Origin: CAZMRF01 sp964568735
Lineage (GTDB): Bacteria > Acidobacteriota > Polarisedimenticolia > JACPZX01
DNA: 64,000 nucleotides
Assembly: GCA_964568735.1 (NCBI GenBank)
Contig: CAZMRF010000013.1
Span: 21,911-85,910, forward strand
Direction: 5' to 3'
In this document: in pieces, positions 34,592-44,104 of the stretch
Position numbering within the stretch: position 1 is the stretch's first letter
Layout: the number at the start of each line of letters is the position of its first letter
Translations under genes and position numbers: made by a program
The notes under the pieces: model-generated
Database searches by the model: none
The model's input: the letters and a program-made list of their open reading frames with translations, nothing else
What the model was told of the DNA's origin: nothing

Positions 34592-36754
34592 TCAGGAACC
34601 AGGTCTGGTTCGATCCTGCTCGCTCACCGCGATGCCAGCTTCATGAATGACCTTCCCCGCTCCAATCCCCTCGATCTGAATCCGGAAAACGTAGCCCCCG
34701 GGTCCGAGCTGCCCGGCCGCGATGGGGGAGAAGATCCCCTCGCAAGCTCCCTCCGGCCTGTCGGTGGTGTTTCGCTCGGGGTCGTCGGCCGACCCCAGCA
34801 CGACATCGCCGAAGGTGGCGACCTCGAGGTCACCACTGAAGAGCCGGCGCCCCACACGAACATCCCCTCCCGTTCCCCGCTCTCCCCTCTCCGGCGGGCA
34901 TACGACGGAGTACAACACGCCGGGCTCCTTCTTCCCGAACCGGCGCTGTGCCCTTGGAACGAACCCGCGGCCGCTGCCCGAGCTGCGGATTCCGACCTCA
35001 CCTGCGTCGCCGGCATCGAGGATGTCGTCAGCGCTCGAGGTCCACAGGACGACGTCCCCGAAAACACCGGCGGACCTCGCGGGGACTGGAAGCCGCGTCC
35101 CGGCGGCGCCCATCTCCCAGGTTCCCGAGTCGAGCACCGCCACTGTGAACTCGTGATCCCCCGGCGGAAGCTCGCAGCCCGCCTCGTAAATCACGCTGCG
35201 GCGGGATGCTTTCTCGCCAGGGTTGAGTGTCACCGGAATGCGCCGCGCGAACATGCAGGCCTCACGGCCTTCAGTCCACACGGTCGTCCTGACCTCCGCC
35301 TCACCGTAGAGCGTTCCGTCCGGCTGTCGCACGACCGTCACGGCCTCGATCGGGAACTCCGCCTTGAGGAGGATCGGGGTCTTTCGCCCCTCCGGCGCCA
35401 GCGCGTAGGCTTCGGCCGTCACCGGGATCCCTACGAAGTAACCGGGCGCCATGAGCGCAGAGCGGAACCTCCTGTCGAGCCGCTCCTCTTCTGACCAGTC
35501 CTCGTAATAGGGGCGATGGCGCACCCGGGCGCCCTTCAGGTCGGTCCCCACCTTGATCATGTGGCGCTTCCCGTCCCCGGGACCCCGGTTCGTGTACCCC
35601 AGCACGTAGTAGCACGAGAGGTCCTGCTCGACGGCATTGAAAGCGAGGCCGAGGTCGTTCGTGCGCTGCGTCGCCACGCCTCCGGTCTCGAGCGCCAGCG
35701 TGGCTCCGAGGGCCAGCGCCGCGTCCTCTCCGGAGATGAGCGCGCGCTCGAGGACGATCGTGTCCACGAGGCGTACCTTCCTGGACGCGTCGGCCATGCC
35801 GAGCGACCCCTTCTCCCCCAGACCTGCCGCCCAGACCATGTAGAGCGATACTCCGGCGGCGTTCGCGTCCTTCTGGAGCTCCGTGATGTTCAGGCGGATG
35901 TCAATGCCCTTCGCCGAGGGCGTCGACCCGGCCACGACGAGGTACTGGAGCCCCGGCTCGTCCCTCAGCGATTCTGAGAAGTGGACGAGAGTCTTGCGGC
36001 CCTGCAACGCGCCGAGCGCCGGCATGAGGTTCCGGAGCGCGTCGAGGCTGCGCTTCGTCCTGAGCATCTCCTCTTCGGCGTAGGGCACAGCCACCGCGAC
36101 CCGCTGCGAGCATTCGGGATCGGAGCATTCCCTGCCGAGGACATCATTGAGATTGAGCCGCTCTTCGAGGTATTGACGGTCGATCATCTCGGGGTCGGTC
36201 AGCATCGCCGTGAGCCGGGCGCTCAGGCGATCCCTGTCACTCGTGAAGTTCTCGAGGAGCATCGGGTGTCGCTTCATGGCAACGAGCATCACCCGCTCGC
36301 GGCCCGTCATCTGCTCCCGGACGAAGCGGAGCGACGCTTTGACGGAGCGGTCGCGCCCTTCCTCGCTGAGCTGGTTGATGTCGAAGAACAGGATGATGTG
36401 CCGCTCCGGCGAGCTGGAGGGAGCGCTGGAGGAAGAGGCGGCGGACCGTCCCCCGCCTTCCTGCCCGCTTTTTCCCGCGATGACGGGCTCGGCGCAGTAG
36501 TTCTCGAAGGTCGAGATCTCCGCCGGGTGATCATCGATGCGCAGGTCGAAGTTCTCCAGGCGAAGGCCCGGAACGGCGTTTCCCTTCCGATCACGCACGA
36601 GAACGTCGATGAGCACGAGGTCTACTTCGGCCCTCTCCGGCGCGATTCGCGACGGCAGGCGCCGAGGTTGCTCATCTGATGTCTGAGCTCCTGCTCGACT
36701 ACCTGCGAGCCCCGCAATGAGCAGTGCGGAAAGCAGGAAGCACCCGAAGCCCAT
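34592..36754 (-). CDS. Secreted VWA-domain protein (VWFA-related Acidobacterial type)
   Basis: 720 residues. A signal peptide (FGCFLLSALLIAGLAG) is followed by a beta-rich N-terminal segment (VLIDVLVRDRKGNAVPGL...NFDLRIDD). A von Willebrand A-like domain has HIILFFDINQLSE in place of the usual DxSxS metal site, so metal binding may be lost or altered. TGRERVMLVAM, LQGRKTLVHFSESL and CYYVLGYTNRGPGDGKRHMIKV then match the VWFA-related family abundant in Acidobacteria. The C-terminal 250 residues are of unknown fold. It is probably periplasmic or surface-exposed in protein interaction. The ATG at 36754 begins the signal peptide; the frame is open to 36883. Confidence 0.8.
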   Translation of the reverse strand: MGFGCFLLSALLIAGLAGSRAGAQTSDEQPRRLPSRIAPERAEVDLVLIDVLVRDRKGNAVPGLRLENFDLRIDDHPAEISTFENYCAEPVIAGKSGQEGGGRSAASSSSAPSSSPERHIILFFDINQLSEEGRDRSVKASLRFVREQMTGRERVMLVAMKRHPMLLENFTSDRDRLSARLTAMLTDPEMIDRQYLEERLNLNDVLGRECSDPECSQRVAVAVPYAEEEMLRTKRSLDALRNLMPALGALQGRKTLVHFSESLRDEPGLQYLVVAGSTPSAKGIDIRLNITELQKDANAAGVSLYMVWAAGLGEKGSLGMADASRKVRLVDTIVLERALISGEDAALALGATLALETGGVATQRTNDLGLAFNAVEQDLSCYYVLGYTNRGPGDGKRHMIKVGTDLKGARVRHRPYYEDWSEEERLDRRFRSALMAPGYFVGIPVTAEAYALAPEGRKTPILLKAEFPIEAVTVVRQPDGTLYGEAEVRTTVWTEGREACMFARRIPVTLNPGEKASRRSVIYEAGCELPPGDHEFTVAVLDSGTWEMGAAGTRLPVPARSAGVFGDVVLWTSSADDILDAGDAGEVGIRSSGSGRGFVPRAQRRFGKKEPGVLYSVVCPPERGERGTGGDVRVGRRLFSGDLEVATFGDVVLGSADDPERNTTDRPEGACEGIFSPIAAGQLGPGGYVFRIQIEGIGAGKVIHEAGIAVSEQDRTRPGS

Positions 36755-36817
36755 CCCTCGTCCGAACAGGTGACCTCTGTCAACCCTCGCCCGGCGCGGG
36801 TTTGCGCCGCTCCTGCC

Positions 36818-36846
36818 TTGACTCGCCCCGGGACCTCTGGTATAAC
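36818..36846 (+). promoter_or_regulatory. Sigma-70 promoter of the HU gene
   Basis: TTGACT (36818-36823), 17-bp spacer and TATAAC (36841-36846). Transcription would start near 36853, about 50 nt before the HU ATG. This is one of the best sigma-70 matches in the window, as expected for an abundant protein. Confidence 0.75.
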
Positions 36847-36901
36847 CGACGCCGTTCATCATAAACCTCGCCGGAATCCCCAACTGACAGGAGATGAAGC
36901 A

Positions 36902-37177
36902 ATGAACAAGGCGGAACTCATCAACGCGATCGCCGAGAAGACCGGAACCACGAAGTCACAAGCCACGACAGCCATCGAGACCTTCATCGAGGGTGTGACG
37001 ACGACCCTCCGGAAGGGGGAGAAAGTCACCCTCGTCGGTTTCGGCACCTTCTCGATCTCCAAGCGAAAGGCCCGGGAAGGCCGCAACCCGCAGACCGGTG
37101 AGACGATCAAGATCAAGGCCAAGAAGGTCGTCCGCTTCAAGGCCGGCAAGGACCTCGACACGAAGGTCAACCGGTAG
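36902..37177 (+). CDS. hup: HU-family DNA-binding protein
   Basis: A 91-residue histone-like protein starting MNKAELINAIAEKTG. It carries the HU signature VGFGTFSISKRKAREGRNPQTGE and the DNA-embracing arm with IKIKAKKVVRFKAGK. It bends and compacts DNA as a dimer. GGAG lies 9 nt before the ATG. It is convergent with the biotin carrier gene (17 nt between stops) and divergent from the VWA gene. Confidence 0.95.
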   Translation: MNKAELINAIAEKTGTTKSQATTAIETFIEGVTTTLRKGEKVTLVGFGTFSISKRKAREGRNPQTGETIKIKAKKVVRFKAGKDLDTKVNR

Positions 37178-37194
37178 GTTGCTCCTCGGGGGGG

Positions 37195-37691
37195 CTACTC
37201 GATCACGGCCAGGGTCGCCCCCCCTTCCACGCGCTCCCCAGGTGACACCCGGATCTCCTTGACCTTCCCCTCCCGCGGGGATCCGATCTCGTTTTCCATC
37301 TTCATGGCCTCGATGACCACGACGCCCTGGCCCCGCCTGACCGAGGCGCCCGGCGCCACGAGCAGCCTCACCACGCGCCCGGGCATCACGGTCTTGAGGA
37401 TGCCGGCGCCGGCTCCCCGCCCTTCTCTCGTCTGAACGGCAGCTCCCGGACGCTCCACGACCGCCTCGAAGGACCTGTCCCGGATCCGGACCCGATAGAG
37501 GCCCTCTTTTTCCTGAACGACCGCTTCATGGCTCGGGCCCCCTCCGTTGCCCTCGACGAAGGAGTACACGCCGGGCTGCGCCTCCCGCACGCTGAGGAGG
37601 TACTCCCGTCCATCCACGAGCGCGCGCAGGCGGTCACCGTTGCGCTGCAGAGCCACCGCCAGGGAACGCTCCCCCATGCGGACCACGCGTC

Positions 37692-37695
<4 letters not shown>
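37195..37695 (-). CDS. Biotin carboxyl carrier protein of an acyl-CoA carboxylase
   Basis: 166 residues. The C-terminal biotinyl domain (about 98-166) has the biotinylation site EAMKMEN with K132. The N-terminal 95 residues are beta-rich, like the linker/BT region of propionyl- and methylcrotonyl-CoA carboxylase alpha chains. It carries carboxybiotin between the carboxylase and transferase active sites. Its start overlaps the accC stop by 4 nt (ATGA), so the two are co-translated. Here the carrier is a separate chain rather than fused to the biotin carboxylase. Confidence 0.88.
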
Positions 37696-39230
<1,535 letters not shown>

Positions 39231-39291
39231 TCCTGGAGCCTGTCCAAGTCTTCGCTCGGCACGCGCTGCAGGCGCCGCGCCGCCGGCACGC

Positions 39292-40833
39292 TCAGAGCGG
39301 GATGTTGCCGTGCTTCTTCGGCGGGTTCCGGTCCACCTTGTCCGCGAGCAGGGCGAGCGATGCGATCAGTTTCGGCCGGGTCTCAGAGGGCTCTATGACC
39401 TCGTCGACGTAGCCCCGCTCGGCCGCCACGTACGGGTTCGCAAAGGCGTGACGGAACTCCGCGACTCGCGCCGTCCGCTGCGCCTCGGGGTCGCCCGCCG
39501 CGGCGATCTCCTTCCGGTACAGGATCTCAACGGCCCCCTCGGGTCCCATCACCGCGATCTCGGCCGTGGGGTAGGCGTAGTTCACGTCGGCGCGGATGTG
39601 CTTCGAGTTCATGACGCAATAGGCCCCGCCGTAGGATTTCCGCGTGATGACGGTCACCTTCGGCACGGTCGCCTCGGCGAAGGCGTAGAGGAGCTTGGCG
39701 CCGTGCCGGATGATGCCGCCATGCTCCTGCCTCACGCCCGGAAGGAAGCCGGGCACGTCCTCGAATACGACGAGCGGGATGTTGAACGCGTCACAGAAGC
39801 GGACGAACCGGGCTGCCTTCACGGAAGCGTCGATGTCGAGAGCGCCGGCCAGGACGGCAGGCTGATTGGCGACGATCCCGATCGGGTGTCCGTCGAGGCG
39901 CGCGAAGCCCACGACGATGTTCGCCGCGAACTCCTCGTGGACCTCGAGGAAATACCCCTCGTCCACTACGAGGCGGATCAGCTCTTTCATGTCGTAGGGC
40001 TGGTTCGGATTCCCGGGAACGAGCGCGTTCAGGCGCGCCTCGCGCCGCTCCGGATCGTCCCGGGTGGCGTGAAGGGGGGGATCCTCCTGGTTGTTCTGCG
40101 GGAGGAAAGACAGGAGATCCCTGATCAGCGCGAGACAGGCCCGGTCGTCGGCGACCGCGAAGTGCGCGACGCCGCTCGTGTGGTTGTGCGCGTGCGCGCC
40201 CCCGAGATCCTCTTTCGTGATCTCCTCGTGCGTGACCGTCCGGATCACGTCGGGCCCCGTGATGAACATGTACGAGGTCTTCTCGACCATCACGTTGAAG
40301 TCCGTGATGGCCGGAGAGTAGACGGCTCCCCCCGCGCAGGGCCCCATGATGGCGGAGATCTGGGGGACCACGCCCGAGGCCAGGGTGTTGCGAAGGAAGA
40401 TGTCCGCGTATCCCGCCAGGCTTCGGACGCCTTCCTGGATCCTGGCCCCTCCCGAGTCGTTCAGGCCGATGATGGGCGCGCCGACCTTCATGGCCATATC
40501 CATCACCTTGCAGATCTTCTCCGCGTAGGTTTCAGAGAGCGATCCCCCGAAGACGGTGAAGTCCTGCGCGAAGACGAAAACGGGGCGGCCTTCGATGCGA
40601 CCCCAGCCTGTCACGACGCCGTCGCCGGGGATGCGCTGGGTGTCCATCCCGAACTGGTGGCTGCGGTGGACGACCAGGCGGTCGTACTCCTGGAAGCTCC
40701 CTTCGTCCAGGAGCGCGTCGATCCGCTCGCGCGCGGTGAGCTTCCCCGCCTCGTGCTGCCGGCGGACTCTCTCCTCGCCGCCCCCCTTCATGGCGGCTTC
40801 GTTCCGGGCGCTCAGCTCGGTCAGGCGATCCAC
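39292..40833 (-). CDS. pccB: Acyl-CoA (propionyl-CoA-type) carboxylase carboxyltransferase subunit
   Basis: About 513 residues of the fused carboxyltransferase (AccD5/PccB type). Seen are GGGEERVRRQHEAGKLTARERI, DFTVFGGSLSE, GLNDSGGARIQEGV, IMGPCAGGAVYSPA and, in the second half, PGFLPGVRQEHGGIIRHGAKLLYA and KSYGGAYCVM. It moves the carboxyl group from biotin to propionyl-CoA or a related acyl-CoA. The GTG at 40833 is preferred because homologues begin with DRLxEL just there, and it sits 7 nt after the aldolase stop. An ATG at 40884 would overlap that gene by 44 nt. Confidence 0.92.
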   Translation of the reverse strand: MDRLTELSARNEAAMKGGGEERVRRQHEAGKLTARERIDALLDEGSFQEYDRLVVHRSHQFGMDTQRIPGDGVVTGWGRIEGRPVFVFAQDFTVFGGSLSETYAEKICKVMDMAMKVGAPIIGLNDSGGARIQEGVRSLAGYADIFLRNTLASGVVPQISAIMGPCAGGAVYSPAITDFNVMVEKTSYMFITGPDVIRTVTHEEITKEDLGGAHAHNHTSGVAHFAVADDRACLALIRDLLSFLPQNNQEDPPLHATRDDPERREARLNALVPGNPNQPYDMKELIRLVVDEGYFLEVHEEFAANIVVGFARLDGHPIGIVANQPAVLAGALDIDASVKAARFVRFCDAFNIPLVVFEDVPGFLPGVRQEHGGIIRHGAKLLYAFAEATVPKVTVITRKSYGGAYCVMNSKHIRADVNYAYPTAEIAVMGPEGAVEILYRKEIAAAGDPEAQRTARVAEFRHAFANPYVAAERGYVDEVIEPSETRPKLIASLALLADKVDRNPPKKHGNIPL

Positions 40834-40840
40834 CCCGGGG

Positions 40841-41491
40841 TCATTCCCCCTGGAGCTTCTTCCAGTCGGCGTTGAACTGCTCATTGCCGATGTCGGTGAG
40901 CGGGTGCTTCACCATCTGCTGGAAGATCTTGAAGGGCATCGTCGCGACGTCGGAACCTGCGAGCGCCGCTTCGAGGACGTGGATAGGGTGACGCACGCTG
41001 GCGGTGAGGATCTGCGTCTGGTAGTCGTAGTTGTCGTAGATCTCGCGGATCTGCCGGATCAAATCCATCCCGATCGTGCCTACGTCGTCGAGCCTCCCGA
41101 TGAAGGGGCTGACGTAGGTGGCTCCGACCTTGGCGGCGAGGAGCGCCTGCAGGGGCGAGAAGCACAGGGTCACGTTCGTGGGCACCCTCTGGGCGGAGAG
41201 GCTCTTCACGGCCTTCAGCCCGTCGGGCGTCATGGGGATCTTGATGATGATGTTCGGAGCGATCTCCTTGAGCGACATGGCCTGCTTGAGCATGCCCGCC
41301 GTGTCGGCCGCGGTCACCTCGGCGTTCACGGGCCCATCCACGATGGCGCAGATCTCCTTCATCACCGCATGGAAGTCCTTGCGGCCCTCCTTCGCGATGA
41401 GGGTGGGGTTCGTCGTGACTCCGTCCAGGTAGCCCGACTCAGCGCCTGCCCGGATTTCCTTGACGCTTCCGGTGTCGAGAAAGAACTTCAT
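40841..41491 (-). CDS. fsa: Fructose-6-phosphate aldolase/transaldolase (small, FSA-type)
   Basis: 216 residues, the length of the short transaldolase/FSA group. It begins KFFLDTGSVKEIRAGAESG, has GVTTNPTLI, the Schiff-base lysine K84 in IIIKIPMT, and VGATYVSPFIGRLDD. It cleaves or forms C-C bonds between dihydroxyacetone or erythrose-4-phosphate units and glyceraldehyde-3-phosphate; aldolase and transaldolase activities cannot be told apart here. Start ATG 41491 with GGAG about 11 nt upstream. It follows gyrA by 13 nt and precedes pccB by 7 nt in an apparent operon. Confidence 0.9.
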   Translation of the reverse strand: MKFFLDTGSVKEIRAGAESGYLDGVTTNPTLIAKEGRKDFHAVMKEICAIVDGPVNAEVTAADTAGMLKQAMSLKEIAPNIIIKIPMTPDGLKAVKSLSAQRVPTNVTLCFSPLQALLAAKVGATYVSPFIGRLDDVGTIGMDLIRQIREIYDNYDYQTQILTASVRHPIHVLEAALAGSDVATMPFKIFQQMVKHPLTDIGNEQFNADWKKLQGE

Positions 41492-41504
41492 GATCTGGTT
41501 ACTC

Positions 41505-44078
41505 CTATCCTTCCTGATCGGGTTCTTCGGACGAATCGTCCTCGTCCTCATCCAGCTCGTCAGCCTCGCTCGAGGCTTCTTCCTCGTCCTCGGGCTCCGG
41601 CGGCGGCGGCACGACCTCCAGCCCCGGCCCGGACCCGCCCTCTTCGCTGTCGGTGCTCTCCGCCAGCCTGGTCAGCGAGGAGAGCGCGTCCTTGTCCTCG
41701 AGCATGATGAGCCGGACGCCCTGCGTGCTCCGCCCCCGGACGCTGGCCTGCTTGACGCGCATTCTCATGACCATGCCCTGCGTGCTGATGAGCATGATCT
41801 GGTCGTCGTCCTTGACCGCCTTCACGCCGGCGACCTTGCCGTTCCGATCGCTCGTCCTGATGTCGATGATACCGTAGCCGCCCCGGGTCTGTTTCCGGTA
41901 GCGATCGACGGGCGTGCGCTTGCCGTACCCGTTGACCGTGACGGTGAGGATGTGCGTGGCGTCGCCCAGCACGTCCATCTCGACGACCGCGTCGCCTTCG
42001 CGCAGCTTGATGCCGCGGACGCCGCGCGCCGATCGGCCCATGTCCCGGACGTCCGACTCGTTGAAGCGGATGATCTTGCCGTCGCGCGTGGCCATGATGA
42101 TCTCCTGCGAGCCGTCCGTCAGCCTCGCCGCGAGGAGATCGTCTCCGGGATCGATGGTCAGCGCGATGATCCCGCCCGACCGGATGTTGACGAAATCCGT
42201 GAGCCGGGTCTTCTTCGTCACGCCTCGCCGGGTCGCCATGACGACGAAGCGCCCCTCCTCGAACCCCTTGATGGCCAGGAGAGCCATCACACGCTCTTCC
42301 GAGGTGAGGTTGATGAAATTCACGAGCGCCTTGCCCTTTGCGGCGGCGCCCACCTGGGGCAGCTCGAAGACCTTGACCCGGTGCACCTTCCCCTTGCTCG
42401 TGAAGATGAGAAGGCTGCTGTGGGTGGAGGCGACGAAGAGGTGCTCGACGAAGTCCTCGTCCCTGGTGGTCATCCCCATGCGGCCCTTGCCGCCGCGCCG
42501 CTGCGTCCGATAGACGTCCAGCGAGGTCCTCTTGATGTAGCCGGTGTGGGACACGGTGACGACCATGTCCTCCTCGGCGATCATGTCCTCGGCGGAAATC
42601 TCCTCCGCGAACGGCACGATCTCCGTGCGCCGCGCGTCCCCGTAGGTGCTCTTCACCGCGCGAAGCTCTTCGACGATGATGGAGAGCACCCTCTGATCGC
42701 TGGCGAGGATCGCCTTGAGCTCGGCGATGAGCTTGAGGGTCTCCTGGTACTCGGTGAGGATCTTCTCCCGCTCGAGGCCCGTGAGCCTCTGAAGCCTCAT
42801 CTCGAGGATGGACTGAGCCTGGATGTCGCTGAGCTTGAACTTGAGCCGCAACTGCTCCTTGGCTGTCTTCGGATCGGCGGCTGCCCGGATCGTGCCAATC
42901 ACCTCGTCGAGGTGGTCGAGCGCGATCTTGAGGCCTTCGAGGATGTGCGCCCGCTCCAGGGCCTTCTTGAGGTCGTAGGTGGTCCTCCGGAGCACGATCT
43001 CGCGCCTGTGGGCGACGAAGGCGTCCAGCATCTCGCGAAGGCTGAGGACCTTGGGCTGCCCTGCAACGATCGCGACGAGGTTGCAGCCGAAAGTATCCTG
43101 AAGCTGTGTGTGCTTGTAGAGGTAGTTGATGATGGGCTGCGCGGCCTCGTCCTTCCTCATCTCGAGCACGAGCCGCATCCCTTCCCGGCTCGACTCGTCC
43201 CTGATGTCGGAGATTCCCTGCACCCTCTTCGCCTTCACGAGGAGGGCGATCTGCTCGATGAGCCGGGTCTTGTTCACCTGGTACGGGATCTCGGTAACGA
43301 CGATCCGGTTCGTCGCCCTGCGGGTCGACTCCTCCACCTCGACACGACCGCGCATGATGACGGACCCGCGGCCGGTGGCGTAGGCCTGCTTGATCCCCTC
43401 GCTGCCGTGGATGAACCCTGCCGTCGGAAAATCCGGCCCCGGCAGGACGGCCATGAGATCCGGCAGCGTGCACTCCGGGGTCTCGATCACGAGGATCAGC
43501 GCGTCGACGAGCTCGCCGAGGTTGTGCGGCGGGATCTTCGTCGCCATGCCCACGGCGATGCCGTCCGAGCCGTTGGCCAGCAGGTTCGGTATGGCGCTCG
43601 GGAGGACCAGGGGCTCACGGAGCGAGCCGTCGTAGTTGTCCCCCCAGTCCACGGTCTCCTTGTCGATGTCCCGAAGCATCTCCGAGGCGGGCCGTGCCAG
43701 GCGCACCTCGGTGTAGCGCATCGCCGCGGGCGGGTCCCCATCGACGGATCCGAAGTTCCCCTGCCCGTCGACGAGCGGGTAGCGCATCGAGAATTCCTGG
43801 GCCATCCGGACGACGGCGTCGTAGACCGGACTGTCACCGTGGGGATGGTACTTGCCGATGACGTCACCCACGATGCGGGCGGACTTCCGGTAGGGCTTGT
43901 TGTAGTCGCTGCCCATCTCGTGCATCGCGAAGAGGATCCGGCGGTGCACCGGCTTGAGCCCGTCGCGCACGTCGGGCAGCGCCCGCCCGATGATGACGGA
44001 CATCGCATAGTCCAGGTAGGACCTGCGCATCTCCTCGTGGATGGAGACGGGGGTTGTCCTGTCAGTTCGCTCGTCCAT
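41505..44078 (-). CDS. gyrA: DNA gyrase subunit A
   Basis: 857 residues. The breakage-reunion domain has the quinolone-region HPHGDSPVYDAV (S83) and catalytic Y122 (AMRYTEVRLA). The coiled-coil gate and the beta-pinwheel C-terminal domain follow; the latter holds the GyrA box QRRGGKG, which separates it from ParC. An acidic tail (about 45 residues rich in Glu/Asp/Ser) ends the protein. With GyrB it introduces negative supercoils. It begins 26 nt after the gyrB stop. Confidence 0.96.
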   Translation of the reverse strand: MDERTDRTTPVSIHEEMRRSYLDYAMSVIIGRALPDVRDGLKPVHRRILFAMHEMGSDYNKPYRKSARIVGDVIGKYHPHGDSPVYDAVVRMAQEFSMRYPLVDGQGNFGSVDGDPPAAMRYTEVRLARPASEMLRDIDKETVDWGDNYDGSLREPLVLPSAIPNLLANGSDGIAVGMATKIPPHNLGELVDALILVIETPECTLPDLMAVLPGPDFPTAGFIHGSEGIKQAYATGRGSVIMRGRVEVEESTRRATNRIVVTEIPYQVNKTRLIEQIALLVKAKRVQGISDIRDESSREGMRLVLEMRKDEAAQPIINYLYKHTQLQDTFGCNLVAIVAGQPKVLSLREMLDAFVAHRREIVLRRTTYDLKKALERAHILEGLKIALDHLDEVIGTIRAAADPKTAKEQLRLKFKLSDIQAQSILEMRLQRLTGLEREKILTEYQETLKLIAELKAILASDQRVLSIIVEELRAVKSTYGDARRTEIVPFAEEISAEDMIAEEDMVVTVSHTGYIKRTSLDVYRTQRRGGKGRMGMTTRDEDFVEHLFVASTHSSLLIFTSKGKVHRVKVFELPQVGAAAKGKALVNFINLTSEERVMALLAIKGFEEGRFVVMATRRGVTKKTRLTDFVNIRSGGIIALTIDPGDDLLAARLTDGSQEIIMATRDGKIIRFNESDVRDMGRSARGVRGIKLREGDAVVEMDVLGDATHILTVTVNGYGKRTPVDRYRKQTRGGYGIIDIRTSDRNGKVAGVKAVKDDDQIMLISTQGMVMRMRVKQASVRGRSTQGVRLIMLEDKDALSSLTRLAESTDSEEGGSGPGLEVVPPPPEPEDEEEASSEADELDEDEDDSSEEPDQEG

Positions 44079-44104
44079 GGCTCGTGATGTCGCTCAGCGA
44101 GGAC

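Noticed and set aside
36778..36783. TTGACA on the minus strand as -35 of the VWA gene
   Set aside because: No -10 at 17 bp (CGAGGG), and the start codon would fall at about +1.
41460..44087. Long open frame (875 codons) on the + strand opposite gyrA
   Set aside because: It is the mirror of GC-rich gyrA codons; it has the His/Asp/Val/Leu/Arg-rich look of antisense translation and no motif, while gyrA is certain.
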